The notes: generated by a model not told the origin, from the sequence alone. A DNA stretch of 64,000 bases from Prolixibacter bellariivorans ATCC BAA-1284 (GCF_000621705.1 NZ_JHXO01000007.1:248001-312000); one strand, 5' to 3'. Positions 53,995-62,079 are shown, numbered from the stretch's first letter. Numbers and translations: made by a program.

Positions 53995-54129
53995 AAAATT
54001 CTTTTGAGCTATTGCTTTTTAGAATTGATGTTCATAAATTGTATTACGTTAAAATAGATTAAATCTTAATAAAAATACTTTAAAACCCAAAATCTCCTTT
54101 TTTATAAACCAATCTTAAAATTGAAAATT

Positions 54130-55017
54130 ATGAAAAAAGTAATTTTACTCTTAGTAGCTGTAATGATCAGCAGTGTCGTATTTGCAGACGGTGGACGCCG
54201 CCATCACAGACAAATGGATAACAACGACGCAACTATTTCTCAACTGGGTATGTGGAACAAAGCCAATATCAACCAAACTCAGGCTAAAAAATCATTGGCA
54301 ACTATTCGCATCTTAGGAGTAGGTAACGAAGCTTCTATTAAGCAGGTAGGTTATGGTAACGTAGCTGGTGGTCAGATTCACGCTAACACCGATCCTTGTG
54401 GTGGATTCTGCGCTTACACTGACTATTCATTTTATCCTGGACAAGGTGGTGTCTGCATGTCGTCTGTAGACTTGGCTTGTTGCGGTAAAATTCCTGGTCA
54501 CTATTATTCATTTGACCTTGCTCCTCTCGTTCCTGGAATCTTTGCAGCTGGTGAAAACAACGTTGCTACTATCTCTCAAGACGGTGCATTCCTCATCGCA
54601 GGTATCATTGTTATGGGTGAAGATAACAAAGTTGGCATCAAGCAACAAGGTTTAGGCAACATGGCCGCTGCTTGGGTTGATGGTAAAGACAACCACGTTG
54701 TAATTAAGCAAGGTGCTCATAGTTCTTTCAACTCAGCTTCTGCTAAAGTTACCGGAAGAGACAACGAAACATTTGCTTCTCAGAATGGTTTCGGCAACTT
54801 GTCTGCACAGGTTGTATCCGGAAAAGACAACAAAGCATATGTTGAGCAGAATGGTGCTTTCAACGTAGCTTATCAGAAAGTTTGTGGACATGATAACACT
54901 GTATTAGCAGAACAGTATGGTTGGGCTAACAAGAGTGTTCAGGTGACCGGCGGTTCTGGTAACACTTCATTGGTACAGCAGTTTGGTATGAAAAACCAGG
55001 CTACCATCGTTCAATAA
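54130..55017 (+). CDS. Curlin-type amyloid subunit (CsgA-like) with cysteine-rich insert
   Basis: The frame opens at a TTG (54121); ATG 54130 begins the signal peptide (MKKVILLLVAVMISSVVFA), giving 295 residues. From about 138 on, units of 22 residues recur, each G-x-D-N-x5-Q-x-G-x2-N-x7, the curlin pattern with Gln/Asn ladders; two more units precede. Between them an insert (about 85-137) carries Cys90, 94, 109, 117 and 118, which E. coli CsgA lacks. It should be secreted through CsgG and polymerise into amyloid fibre. A strong terminator follows, so it is a separate transcript. Confidence 0.85.
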   Translation: MKKVILLLVAVMISSVVFADGGRRHHRQMDNNDATISQLGMWNKANINQTQAKKSLATIRILGVGNEASIKQVGYGNVAGGQIHANTDPCGGFCAYTDYSFYPGQGGVCMSSVDLACCGKIPGHYYSFDLAPLVPGIFAAGENNVATISQDGAFLIAGIIVMGEDNKVGIKQQGLGNMAAAWVDGKDNHVVIKQGAHSSFNSASAKVTGRDNETFASQNGFGNLSAQVVSGKDNKAYVEQNGAFNVAYQKVCGHDNTVLAEQYGWANKSVQVTGGSGNTSLVQQFGMKNQATIVQ

Positions 55018-55103
55018 TTAATTTTTCAAAATCACACTTAGTTTTCGATCCAATTTTCATACGAATTATTTATATTGATAAATCATAACTGATTTTGGGT
55101 CTT

Positions 55104-55134
55104 AGCTGCCTGCTTCGGCAGGCAGCTTTTTTTA
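55104..55134 (+). terminator. Terminator after the curlin gene
   Basis: AGCTGCCTGC-TTCG-GCAGGCAGCT, perfect stem with UUCG loop followed by seven T. Confidence 0.96.
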
Positions 55135-55147
55135 ATACTAATGTACT

Positions 55148-56080
55148 ATGAAAATAACTCTGAAAAACATGAAATCAGTAGCAGTCATTTTTACCCTGTT
55201 ACTGACTTTTAGTATGATGACAGTTTCTGCACAGAAGGAAGATAAACCAACTATTCTGTTTGCGCCTCAATGGAAAGTAAATACCACGATAAAATACCAG
55301 GCCGACCTTCAGAAAACTGTAAAACAGGGTGATTTTCACTGGACCGGAAACTATAACAGCATCCAGCAATTAACGGTTAAATCGAAAGACGATTCAAGTT
55401 TTGTCGTACTTTGGAAAGCTCAGGGATTTCCAGTTAATATTTTTCAGGACTATCCCGGACCAATGTTCGATTGGTTCCAGGAATGGAGCAAAGGAAAAAC
55501 CGTTGACTTGCTAATTAAATTTAACAACCTAGGCATACCTATTTCTGTTTTGAATCCCGATTCTGTTCGCTCCTTTTATCTGAATATGGTTGATGAGTTT
55601 CTAAAAAAGTTACCCTCCCGCGATGTAAGCCCACTCGACAAGGAACAGGTAAAACAATCATTAATCAATCTCAAAAACATCTATATTCCCTCTGAACAGT
55701 TACCGACTAGCTTCCTTAGTAATTTGTCACTGCTTTTCCCTTTATTTGGTAAAACCTTTTATGAGAACCAGGATTTGAAAGTTACGCAATACACCCAGTT
55801 ACCAGGTGTTAACTTTTCGGTTCCCATTCAAGTACATACTCAGCTCATGAAAGAATCCAAAGAGCAATATCAATTGACATCCAATAAGAATGTTCTTCCA
55901 TTTAATCAATGGCGTATCAAGCCAGCTGGATATACATCAATAGACTTTGATTATTCAGACTCATTGGATTTTAAATACGATAATGCAAATCAATGGGTGA
56001 CCTATGCAATGCATTCAATGAATTACGAAAGAAGTGATTATGCCGATAACTTTGTTATTACATACACTAAAGTCAAATAA
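55148..56080 (+). CDS. Exported protein of unknown function in the curli operon
   Basis: The 310-residue protein has a signal peptide (cleavage after VSAQ; a second ATG at 55172 also fits). The mature part is mixed beta and helix, with no transmembrane segment, lipobox, curlin repeat or catalytic motif. It begins ILFAPQWKVNTTIKYQADLQ and ends YADNFVITYTKVK, so it resembles a single large periplasmic domain. It stands between the curlin gene and csgF (44 nt), which argues for a role in curli assembly, inhibition of early polymerisation or fibre anchoring. I do not recognise its family. Confidence 0.8.
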   Translation: MKITLKNMKSVAVIFTLLLTFSMMTVSAQKEDKPTILFAPQWKVNTTIKYQADLQKTVKQGDFHWTGNYNSIQQLTVKSKDDSSFVVLWKAQGFPVNIFQDYPGPMFDWFQEWSKGKTVDLLIKFNNLGIPISVLNPDSVRSFYLNMVDEFLKKLPSRDVSPLDKEQVKQSLINLKNIYIPSEQLPTSFLSNLSLLFPLFGKTFYENQDLKVTQYTQLPGVNFSVPIQVHTQLMKESKEQYQLTSNKNVLPFNQWRIKPAGYTSIDFDYSDSLDFKYDNANQWVTYAMHSMNYERSDYADNFVITYTKVK

Positions 56081-56124
56081 TTTTAGTTATTTAGTATATA
56101 GTTAATGCTACTAAATTTACCATT

Positions 56125-56538
56125 ATGAAGAGGATCCTAATAATATGGTTATGCCTTTTACCATTTATGGCAAATGCACAGGACTTTGTCTATACGCCTG
56201 TCAATCCTTCATTTGGAGGCAACACATATAACTACAGCTGGTTGTTGAGTTCAGCCGACGCACAGAAAAAGCAGACATCAACCAGTACTTCCACAGACCC
56301 GTTTGCCCAATCGCAAACAAATCTCAGCGACTTCGCATCCAATCTGAATAACCAGATTCTGAACCAATTAGCAAGTCAAATCTTACAGAATCAGTTCGGT
56401 AATTTCAGTCTACAGAATGGACAATATACCATTGGTAATTATCAAATCGACATTAAACAGGGAACTCAAGGGTTAGACGTTAATATTTTGGATACACAAA
56501 CCGGGGGTCAGTCAAGTATTACGATTCCAAATCAGTAA
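56125..56538 (+). CDS. csgF: Curli assembly protein CsgF
   Basis: The 137-residue protein has a signal peptide (1-19, MANAQ) and the CsgF N-terminal motif DFVYTPVNPSFGGN (about 20-33), which in E. coli inserts into the CsgG pore, followed by SWLLSSADAQ and an Asn/Gln-rich middle. It ends with a strand-rich TGGQSSITIPNQ. In E. coli CsgF sits at the outer face of CsgG and places the nucleator CsgB. It starts 44 nt after the unknown gene and 36 nt before csgG. Confidence 0.93.
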   Translation: MKRILIIWLCLLPFMANAQDFVYTPVNPSFGGNTYNYSWLLSSADAQKKQTSTSTSTDPFAQSQTNLSDFASNLNNQILNQLASQILQNQFGNFSLQNGQYTIGNYQIDIKQGTQGLDVNILDTQTGGQSSITIPNQ

Positions 56539-56574
56539 ATACAACAGTTGTAAATTTATAACCGATCTTCCCCC

Positions 56575-57936
56575 ATGAAAAAAATCCAAATACCCATATT
56601 TCTTACTATTGCCCTGCTATTGGGATCGTGCAATGCCTACTTTAATCAACCCATGGCTCCCACCCCAGCGCGTATTGGTCAGGACACCAGAATAACTTCG
56701 AAATTTGCGGAGCTTCCGGCCCCCGAAGAACCAATCGTTGCTGCTGTTTATAAATTCAGAGATCAAACAGGACAATATAAGGCCTCGGATTATGGTTCTT
56801 CCTGGTCTACAGCCATTACTCAGGGTGCTACTTCCATCTTACTGAAAGCACTGGAAGATTCAAAGTGGTTTGTTCCCATCGAAAGAGAGGGATTGGCCAA
56901 TCTATTAAATGAGCGAAAAATCATTAATTCCAGTCGCCAAAATTATTCGCAAAATTCTGGCTCTGCTGAACCATCGCTCCCCCCCCTACTCTTTGCAGGT
57001 ATCATTCTGGAAGGTGGTATTATCTCTTACGATTACAATATTCTTACTGGTGGAGCTGGTGCCCGTTATTTGGGTATTGGAGCCAATACACAGTACAGGG
57101 AGGATCGAATTTCTATTTATTTACGGGCCATATCAACCAATAGTGGGAGAATTCTGAAGTCCGTAAACGTCACAAAACGCATTATTTCACAAGAGGTTAG
57201 TGCAGGGGTTTTTAAATATGTTGCAACCAATAAATTACTGGAAGCAGAAACCGGCTTTACTTATAATGAACCTACCGATCTAGCCGTTCAGGAAGCCGTT
57301 GAAAAGGCGGTACTCGACTTAATTATGGAAGGAGTTTTCGATGGATTATGGAAGCTCAAAAACCCTACCGATGTTGAAGCTCCTATATTCACAGAGTATT
57401 TGCATGAAAAAGATCAAAGAGATGAGGAGAATTTCTGGGGGAATATTTTACAGCAGCGCAGAGATAAATTTGCACTGAATTTTTCTACAGATTTATACCA
57501 ACTTCAAAGTGACTGGGGAAAAACGAGCCTCACTGGTGGAGGAAGTTTCGGCGTTTCCTATTTGCCTAAGAAAAGAACTTCATTTCTGTCGCTGAATGCT
57601 GGAATAGGAAGATTAAAGAGTGGAAGATATTTTGGCACTACCGCAATCCATAGTGAGTTGAATTATGGTATTAATCTATTTCCGCAACGAGTATTCTCTC
57701 CTTACTTCGATGTTGGAGTTGGTGCTGCTTACACCAACAATATCTATCCATATATAAAGGGTGGAATTGGAATGGAATACCTCCTGCACAGTAATGCTGG
57801 TTTATTTATGGAGGTAAATAGCAATTACTTTCTAAATGATAATATCGACGGGATTAATCATGGATATTTCAATGATTATTTCCTCGGCGCAAAGATTGGT
57901 CTTAATTTATATCTGGATTTTAAGAAACGGAAATAA
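56575..57936 (+). CDS. csgG: Curli secretion pore CsgG with extra C-terminal barrel-like domain
   Basis: The 453-residue lipoprotein has a lipobox LGSC (Cys19). Residues 20-265 match CsgG: PVAAVYKFRDQTGQYK-like segment, STAITQGATSILLKALEDS, REGLANLLNERKII, and IYLRAISTNSGRI. E. coli CsgG is 277 residues long; here about 155 residues follow (298-453). They form alternating amphipathic strands (YLPKKRTSFLSLNAGIG, YFDVGVGAAYTN, LGAKIGLNLYLDF) that look like an OmpA-sized eight-strand barrel. The pore nonamer secretes curlins through the outer membrane. The added domain could fold into the same membrane. Confidence 0.92.
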   Translation: MKKIQIPIFLTIALLLGSCNAYFNQPMAPTPARIGQDTRITSKFAELPAPEEPIVAAVYKFRDQTGQYKASDYGSSWSTAITQGATSILLKALEDSKWFVPIEREGLANLLNERKIINSSRQNYSQNSGSAEPSLPPLLFAGIILEGGIISYDYNILTGGAGARYLGIGANTQYREDRISIYLRAISTNSGRILKSVNVTKRIISQEVSAGVFKYVATNKLLEAETGFTYNEPTDLAVQEAVEKAVLDLIMEGVFDGLWKLKNPTDVEAPIFTEYLHEKDQRDEENFWGNILQQRRDKFALNFSTDLYQLQSDWGKTSLTGGGSFGVSYLPKKRTSFLSLNAGIGRLKSGRYFGTTAIHSELNYGINLFPQRVFSPYFDVGVGAAYTNNIYPYIKGGIGMEYLLHSNAGLFMEVNSNYFLNDNIDGINHGYFNDYFLGAKIGLNLYLDFKKRK

Positions 57937-57972
57937 TGTCTGATTGACATTATTCCTGACTTTTCGTAACTT
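57931..57972 (+). promoter_or_regulatory. Candidate curli-locus promoter B with palindrome
   Basis: AATAATGTC-tgatt-GACATTATT (57931-57953) is a perfect 9-bp inverted repeat spanning the csgG stop. TTGACA (57944-57949) lies 17 nt before TAACTT (57967-57972), with GACTTTTCG in the spacer as in promoter A. Transcription would start very near the ATG of the next gene, so it may also be a hairpin after csgG. Confidence 0.4.
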
Positions 57973-57980
57973 ATGTAAAA

Positions 57981-58568
57981 ATGAAAGTCATGAAAAATCT
58001 GATCATATTATTCACATTGTTGGGAACGTTGTTTGTCGCTTCAAACATTCAGGCCCAGGACGTCCAAACATCACAAGAAGATCAAATTCATCAGCAATTG
58101 CTCATGCAGCAAATGTTTATTAATGAGCAAGCGGCTTTGCAAAATATGTCTCTTCAGTCTCAGATAAACCAGACGGGTAATTACAATCAGGCTGAGATTA
58201 ATGATATGACCAGTTATTCGCATTCGAATAATACAACTGTGACTCAATATGGAAACTCCAACCAGGCTGCATTAACCTTAAATGGCTCAGGTCTGGTCAC
58301 AAATGCAAGACAGATGGGTAATGAAAATACATTGAATCTGGATTTGAGTGGTAACAATATAACAGGCCAAATAATACAGCAAGGAAATAATCATGCCATT
58401 GACGCTTCTCTTTCTGATTATAGTTCTTTAAGAAGTACCTATAATATTTCGCAACGGGGAAGCGGTAGTAAGCTTTATATTCAGGAAAATGGTTATAACC
58501 AAATCAATGGTATGACCATTAAAATGAACGGTAAGATGACACTTCATCTTAACAATGGTGGCAAATAA
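57981..58568 (+). CDS. Second curlin-like protein (probable CsgB-like nucleator)
   Basis: The 195-residue protein (ATG at 57990 possible) has a signal peptide cut at IQAQ, a Gln-rich helical segment (about 27-60) and five or so curlin-like units with Q-x-G-N-x-N-Q-A (SQINQTGNYNQAEIN, VTQYGNSNQAALTL, IIQQGNNHAI, ISQRGSGSKLYIQENGYNQ). Shorter and less regular than the subunit at 54130, with an atypical final unit (MTIKMNGKMTLHLNN). This fits a minor subunit that nucleates the fibre. CsgB identity is inference. Confidence 0.78.
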   Translation: MKVMKNLIILFTLLGTLFVASNIQAQDVQTSQEDQIHQQLLMQQMFINEQAALQNMSLQSQINQTGNYNQAEINDMTSYSHSNNTTVTQYGNSNQAALTLNGSGLVTNARQMGNENTLNLDLSGNNITGQIIQQGNNHAIDASLSDYSSLRSTYNISQRGSGSKLYIQENGYNQINGMTIKMNGKMTLHLNNGGK

Positions 58569-58618
58569 AACATCTTAATCAATGGTGTGTATTAATAATA
58601 TCTAACCCCCCACAGGCA

Positions 58619-60130
58619 ATGAAAAAATACTATTCTTTTAAACTTCTTCTCGTTACTTTGTTGTTGCTCAGCTTCTGGCGATGCAAAGAGCAACCTTATG
58701 ACATTGTCCAGTACGGAGTGCTTGAGGGAGTTATCATGAGTGAGTTCGACAATGAACCACTTCAGGGAGTAAAAATCACAACGTCACCTACATCTGAAAC
58801 TGTATATACCGATTCTGTTGGTCATTATTCCATTCCAGAGGTGGAAGCGGGTGATGTAACCATGACGGCGTCCAGAGATGGGTATTTGAATTATACTGAG
58901 AAAACAACGATCACGGAGGGGGAAACAAATACGCTTGACCTATACCTGACAAAGGAAACAACGACCAATCCGGCTGATGATGTTATTGAAATAAAAGATC
59001 CGCAAGACGGAGCAACTGACCAACCCGTTAGTTTGACTTTCGACTGGCATTTTAATTCGACAACTTATCAAGGGAAAACGATAGATGTAAGTTTGGTTAC
59101 CAGAAGCATGGAAACTCTTGAAGATTCAACATGGATAGCCAATACTACCGACACAACCTTTACAGTTACCGGTCTTAAGTACAATGCCAACTATGCATGG
59201 CACCTTAAAGTTGAAGCTGAGGGTACCGAAATTGGTAGTACCACAGAACGATTTTTTCAAACACAGGCTGTACCGAAGAATCTTTTAGTATACACGAAAG
59301 TAACCGACAATAATTACGAAATATTCTCGTACGACAGTACCACGCAAATTCAATATCAAATAACGCATTATCCATCCAAAGACTGGTACCCGAGAAAATC
59401 TCCAACGGAAGATAAGGTTGCATTTATTTCGGACAGAAGTAGTGCAAATCAAATTTATACCATGACCCTGGATGGCAGAAATATTACGCAAGTCTCGCAA
59501 TTACCGATTACCGGTTTTAATAACAATGGCACCGGATTTGCCTGGTCGCCCGATGGTGGATACATCATTTACCCTCACAACGATAAGTTGATAAAAGTGA
59601 ACAAAGAAGGTTATGATGCAACCGTTCTGGCAACAGCTCCTCCTGGTCGCGATTTCTGGTATTGTGACTGGTCACGTTATGGGCATAAAATCGTAGTTCA
59701 GACCGTCGGTGCAAACATCTATGATTCTGAGATTTATGTAATGAATGATGATGGTACAGATATGCACCTACTGGTTGGGAATGAGCCGGGACGTACTGAT
59801 TCACCGACTTTCTCCTTTGATGGTGAAACTGTTTACTTTACACATGATGCTTCCGGATTGGATGCACCGGACGGTACTCAGCTTGACGCTCGCTTATATC
59901 AAATTAACGTTGATGGTACTAACGAGCATGAGATTGACATTAGCAAAACGGCCGGACAATGTATTTTTTACCCGAAAATATTAAGCGCCGGTGTCGGTTT
60001 AACTTATTCACTTGGTATCGGAACAATTGGCCCAAGAACGATTTATTACGCTTACCTGGAGGCCACCTCTGATACAACAACAACGGGTACAGCTACAGCG
60101 GTTATCCAAGGTGATATGCCCGATTGGTAG
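58619..60130 (+). CDS. Exported beta-propeller protein with CarboxypepD_reg-like domain
   Basis: The 503-residue protein has a signal peptide whose end (LSFWRC) is near a lipobox but has Arg before Cys, so lipidation is doubtful. The N-domain (about 33-112) reads GVLEGVIMSEFDNEPLQGVKI and fits CarboxypepD_reg; a fibronectin-like part (about 115-215) follows; then TolB/PD40 blades (about 220-490) with WYPRKSPTEDKVAFISDRS and SPTFSFDGETVYFTH. It probably binds protein or glycan at the cell surface. It is the last gene of the rightward curli unit. Confidence 0.82.
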   Translation: MKKYYSFKLLLVTLLLLSFWRCKEQPYDIVQYGVLEGVIMSEFDNEPLQGVKITTSPTSETVYTDSVGHYSIPEVEAGDVTMTASRDGYLNYTEKTTITEGETNTLDLYLTKETTTNPADDVIEIKDPQDGATDQPVSLTFDWHFNSTTYQGKTIDVSLVTRSMETLEDSTWIANTTDTTFTVTGLKYNANYAWHLKVEAEGTEIGSTTERFFQTQAVPKNLLVYTKVTDNNYEIFSYDSTTQIQYQITHYPSKDWYPRKSPTEDKVAFISDRSSANQIYTMTLDGRNITQVSQLPITGFNNNGTGFAWSPDGGYIIYPHNDKLIKVNKEGYDATVLATAPPGRDFWYCDWSRYGHKIVVQTVGANIYDSEIYVMNDDGTDMHLLVGNEPGRTDSPTFSFDGETVYFTHDASGLDAPDGTQLDARLYQINVDGTNEHEIDISKTAGQCIFYPKILSAGVGLTYSLGIGTIGPRTIYYAYLEATSDTTTTGTATAVIQGDMPDW

Positions 60131-60165
60131 ACCGAATACAAATACAGAATATCAAAATATAGATT

Positions 60166-60196
60166 AAGGGAACTCTTTGAAGTTCCCTTTCTTTTT
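60166..60196 (+). terminator. Terminator of the rightward curli unit
   Basis: AAGGGAACT/AGTTCCCTT stem with T-rich tail. Confidence 0.9.
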
Positions 60197-60353
60197 ATAT
60201 CCCTGGCAAGCATCAAATTGCAGCAAAAAGTGTGGGCCCCTTTTCGATGGTATACAATGATAAAATCGTCTATCATCAACGTCCTAGCGATGATAGAACT
60301 TATCAGATAGACAATTTTCAAATATTGATTACTAGTATTCAATATGGAGAGCC

Positions 60354-60387
60354 TGAAAAAAATCGCGCAAAGACAGAACTGTCTTAA
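60354..60387 (-). terminator. Possible terminator of csgE
   Basis: On the minus strand AAGACAG-TT-CTGTCTT is followed after a few bases by a run of seven T. Confidence 0.55.
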
Positions 60388-60434
60388 TCCTAAAAGATAT
60401 AGGATGTAATATACAGGTTGAGAGATGTGGTTAA

Positions 60435-61244
60435 TTAATAAATTCCGCTTCCGGCCATATCCGGGCTTTCCAATGTTTGAGATACATTCTCCCGTTGCTC
60501 TAAATAACTTTCTGTCTGCCTGACCGCATAATCAGCGTATGCATCAATAATTTCTTCCCTTGGAGCCAAAAATGAGGAGAATACTTCGTCATCGTTGACA
60601 TAGATTGAAACAGTAAAACGATTCATCCTTGGAGGCGTTTCTTTAACAAATATGGTATAGTCTTTAGCGTCGAGCGGAGCCGCCCATTTCGAATAGAAAG
60701 CTTCATAAAAATCGCGCCCAACCTTGGATAATGTCTCATCGATGACCAAACCATCTATTTCCACACTGATTTGCTCTTCCTTTGTACGTTGTTTTTCACT
60801 TTTAATGAGCTGTACCAGATTCGAAAGCAAAAGGTTCTGAAATGCTTTGGCCCTAAAAGTCATATTTCCCAGTTTGTTAAAAGTGGTATCGCGAACAAAC
60901 GGTATCGGATGATACGCCAGCGGTTTTAAAGACGTCAGCGCCAGCTGCACTTCTGTGCCATTTACATATATATAATTGGGAAAATGTCTGCCGCTTAGAA
61001 TCTGATCGACAGGCATATCCCAACCAACTCCATACATATCAGGCACTTTATAAAGAGCTGATTCTGGCGATGCACTGGAAGTACTATCCTGATCCTGTAG
61101 TAATGGTGCATTTGAACTAATTACTCCTCCTGCTCCCATCACCGGACTATTTCCTGATGGAAATGTCTGAGATCTGCCCTGAAAATTTAGTATTAACAGA
61201 AAAATTGCTGCTAGGTAAAAATATTTTGTGAATTCTTTCTTCAT
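60435..61244 (-). CDS. csgE: Curli assembly protein CsgE, long form
   Basis: The frame opens at 61298 but ATG 61244 (MKKEFTKYFYLAAIFLLILN) starts the signal peptide, giving 270 residues against about 129 for E. coli CsgE. The CsgE domain is C-terminal (about 160-250): GLVIDETLSKVGRDFYEAFY, then FVKETPPRMNRFTVSIYVND and the final helix. In E. coli CsgE caps the periplasmic side of CsgG and delivers substrate. The N-terminal extension (about 25-160) has no recognised domain. It is on the opposite strand at the end of the locus. Confidence 0.88.
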   Translation of the reverse strand: MKKEFTKYFYLAAIFLLILNFQGRSQTFPSGNSPVMGAGGVISSNAPLLQDQDSTSSASPESALYKVPDMYGVGWDMPVDQILSGRHFPNYIYVNGTEVQLALTSLKPLAYHPIPFVRDTTFNKLGNMTFRAKAFQNLLLSNLVQLIKSEKQRTKEEQISVEIDGLVIDETLSKVGRDFYEAFYSKWAAPLDAKDYTIFVKETPPRMNRFTVSIYVNDDEVFSSFLAPREEIIDAYADYAVRQTESYLEQRENVSQTLESPDMAGSGIY

Positions 61245-61267
61245 AACACATCTGGGGGTTATATGGC

Positions 61268-61298
61268 TCAAGTTACTACAAAATATTGGCAATTTCAA
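61268..61298 (-). promoter_or_regulatory. Candidate csgE promoter
   Basis: On the minus strand TTG (61296-61298), 20 nt, then TAACTTGA (61268-61275), 23 nt before the csgE start. TAACTT is shared with the other two curli-locus candidates. Confidence 0.45.
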
Positions 61299-61480
61299 TC
61301 ATCTAGACCATGCCAAATCGATAAAAACAAGAGACATCAGGTGACCAGAAGTTCCCATGCCGATAAGCTTATAACTTACTATAAACGAAACATTCATCCG
61401 GATTGGTATGGATGGTATTGAAAATCTGTTTTAAGCGGGAATCAAAAATTTCCTTATTTTCACCATTTAATTTGGAAAGT

Positions 61481-61885
61481 ATGTCGGAAACGATTGATAT
61501 AACCGGCCGATGGCTGTTCTCTGAAGATTTCGGCTATGGCACCGATACAGGATACGCTGATTTGGAGCAAATGGGTTCCAGAATATCGGGAACGCTTCAG
61601 TTTGCAGAACAGATTGAAGGCGAAGAAACCTTTATTGTCCGACAGGAAATTTATGGCACCCTTACCGGCCGTATCGTTTCTTTAAAATCCAAATCATGTG
61701 AAATTCTGTTTAATAACCAGGATATTATATATGAAATGGACTCGTGGAAAGGAAGAATTAACAACGAGGGAAAGATAACCGGAGATAGTATTGACGATGA
61801 GGGAACAACCGGCAAATTCGTGATGGAACGGGTCAATGTGCAGGCATCTGGTTCCTCCGATGATATTTCGTTTGGAATAAATTAA
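61481..61885 (+). CDS. Hypothetical cytoplasmic protein, beta-barrel-like
   Basis: ATG 61481 (MSETIDITGRWLFSEDFGYG) is chosen over the longer frame at 61403. The 134 residues alternate strands with WKGRINNEGKITGD-like turns, resembling a small lipocalin-like or SH3-type beta barrel. No signal peptide or cofactor motif is seen. A small zinc protein follows 8 nt downstream. Function unknown. Confidence 0.7.
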   Translation: MSETIDITGRWLFSEDFGYGTDTGYADLEQMGSRISGTLQFAEQIEGEETFIVRQEIYGTLTGRIVSLKSKSCEILFNNQDIIYEMDSWKGRINNEGKITGDSIDDEGTTGKFVMERVNVQASGSSDDISFGIN

Positions 61886-61893
61886 ATTTGTTT

Positions 61894-62079
61894 ATGCCTA
61901 ATAAAAGTTCCAGAAATTGTTTTGTGTGTCAGGCATCGGAAGAGGAAAAATTACTACTGATTCACCCCCAGGTAATGCTCCCGGTGTGCCTTGATTGTCA
62001 TAATACCGCTGCAGAAAAACAAAAAGTAGACGAATTGCTGGAAGGCTTAGCTGACGGATTCGTCTGCGGCTGCATCTGA
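61894..62079 (+). CDS. Small zinc-binding protein
   Basis: A 61-residue protein (ATG at 61894, not the upstream TTG) with CFVC and CLDC pairs in a treble-clef-like spacing and a CGC near the end. It probably binds one zinc ion. It lies between the 134-residue gene and the channel gene (13 nt), in one run of plus-strand genes. Function unknown. Confidence 0.72.
   Translation: MPNKSSRNCFVCQASEEEKLLLIHPQVMLPVCLDCHNTAAEKQKVDELLEGLADGFVCGCI

Larger units (their letters stand above)
53376..54120 (+). repeat. Repeated leader element, three copies
   Basis: AAACCAATCTTAAAA occurs identically at 53376-53390 and 54106-54120 and with one change at 53718-53732. CCAAATACAAAA is shared by the first two positions in the series (53364 and 53703), and TTTAAAACCCAAA by the first and third (53357 and 54079). 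The second and third copies end at the starts of the 84-residue gene and of the curlin gene. Confidence 0.65.
60131..60434. other. Convergent gap between the propeller gene and csgE
   Basis: It contains the terminator of the rightward unit, an inverted repeat CTATCATC/GATGATAG (60270-60277 and 60289-60296) and a perfect AAGACAG/CTGTCTT hairpin near csgE. No gene is supported. Confidence 0.6.

Noticed and set aside
60052-60342. 96-codon minus-strand frame at the end of the propeller gene
   Set aside because: It overlaps the end of the propeller gene and the terminator in antisense and has no family features.
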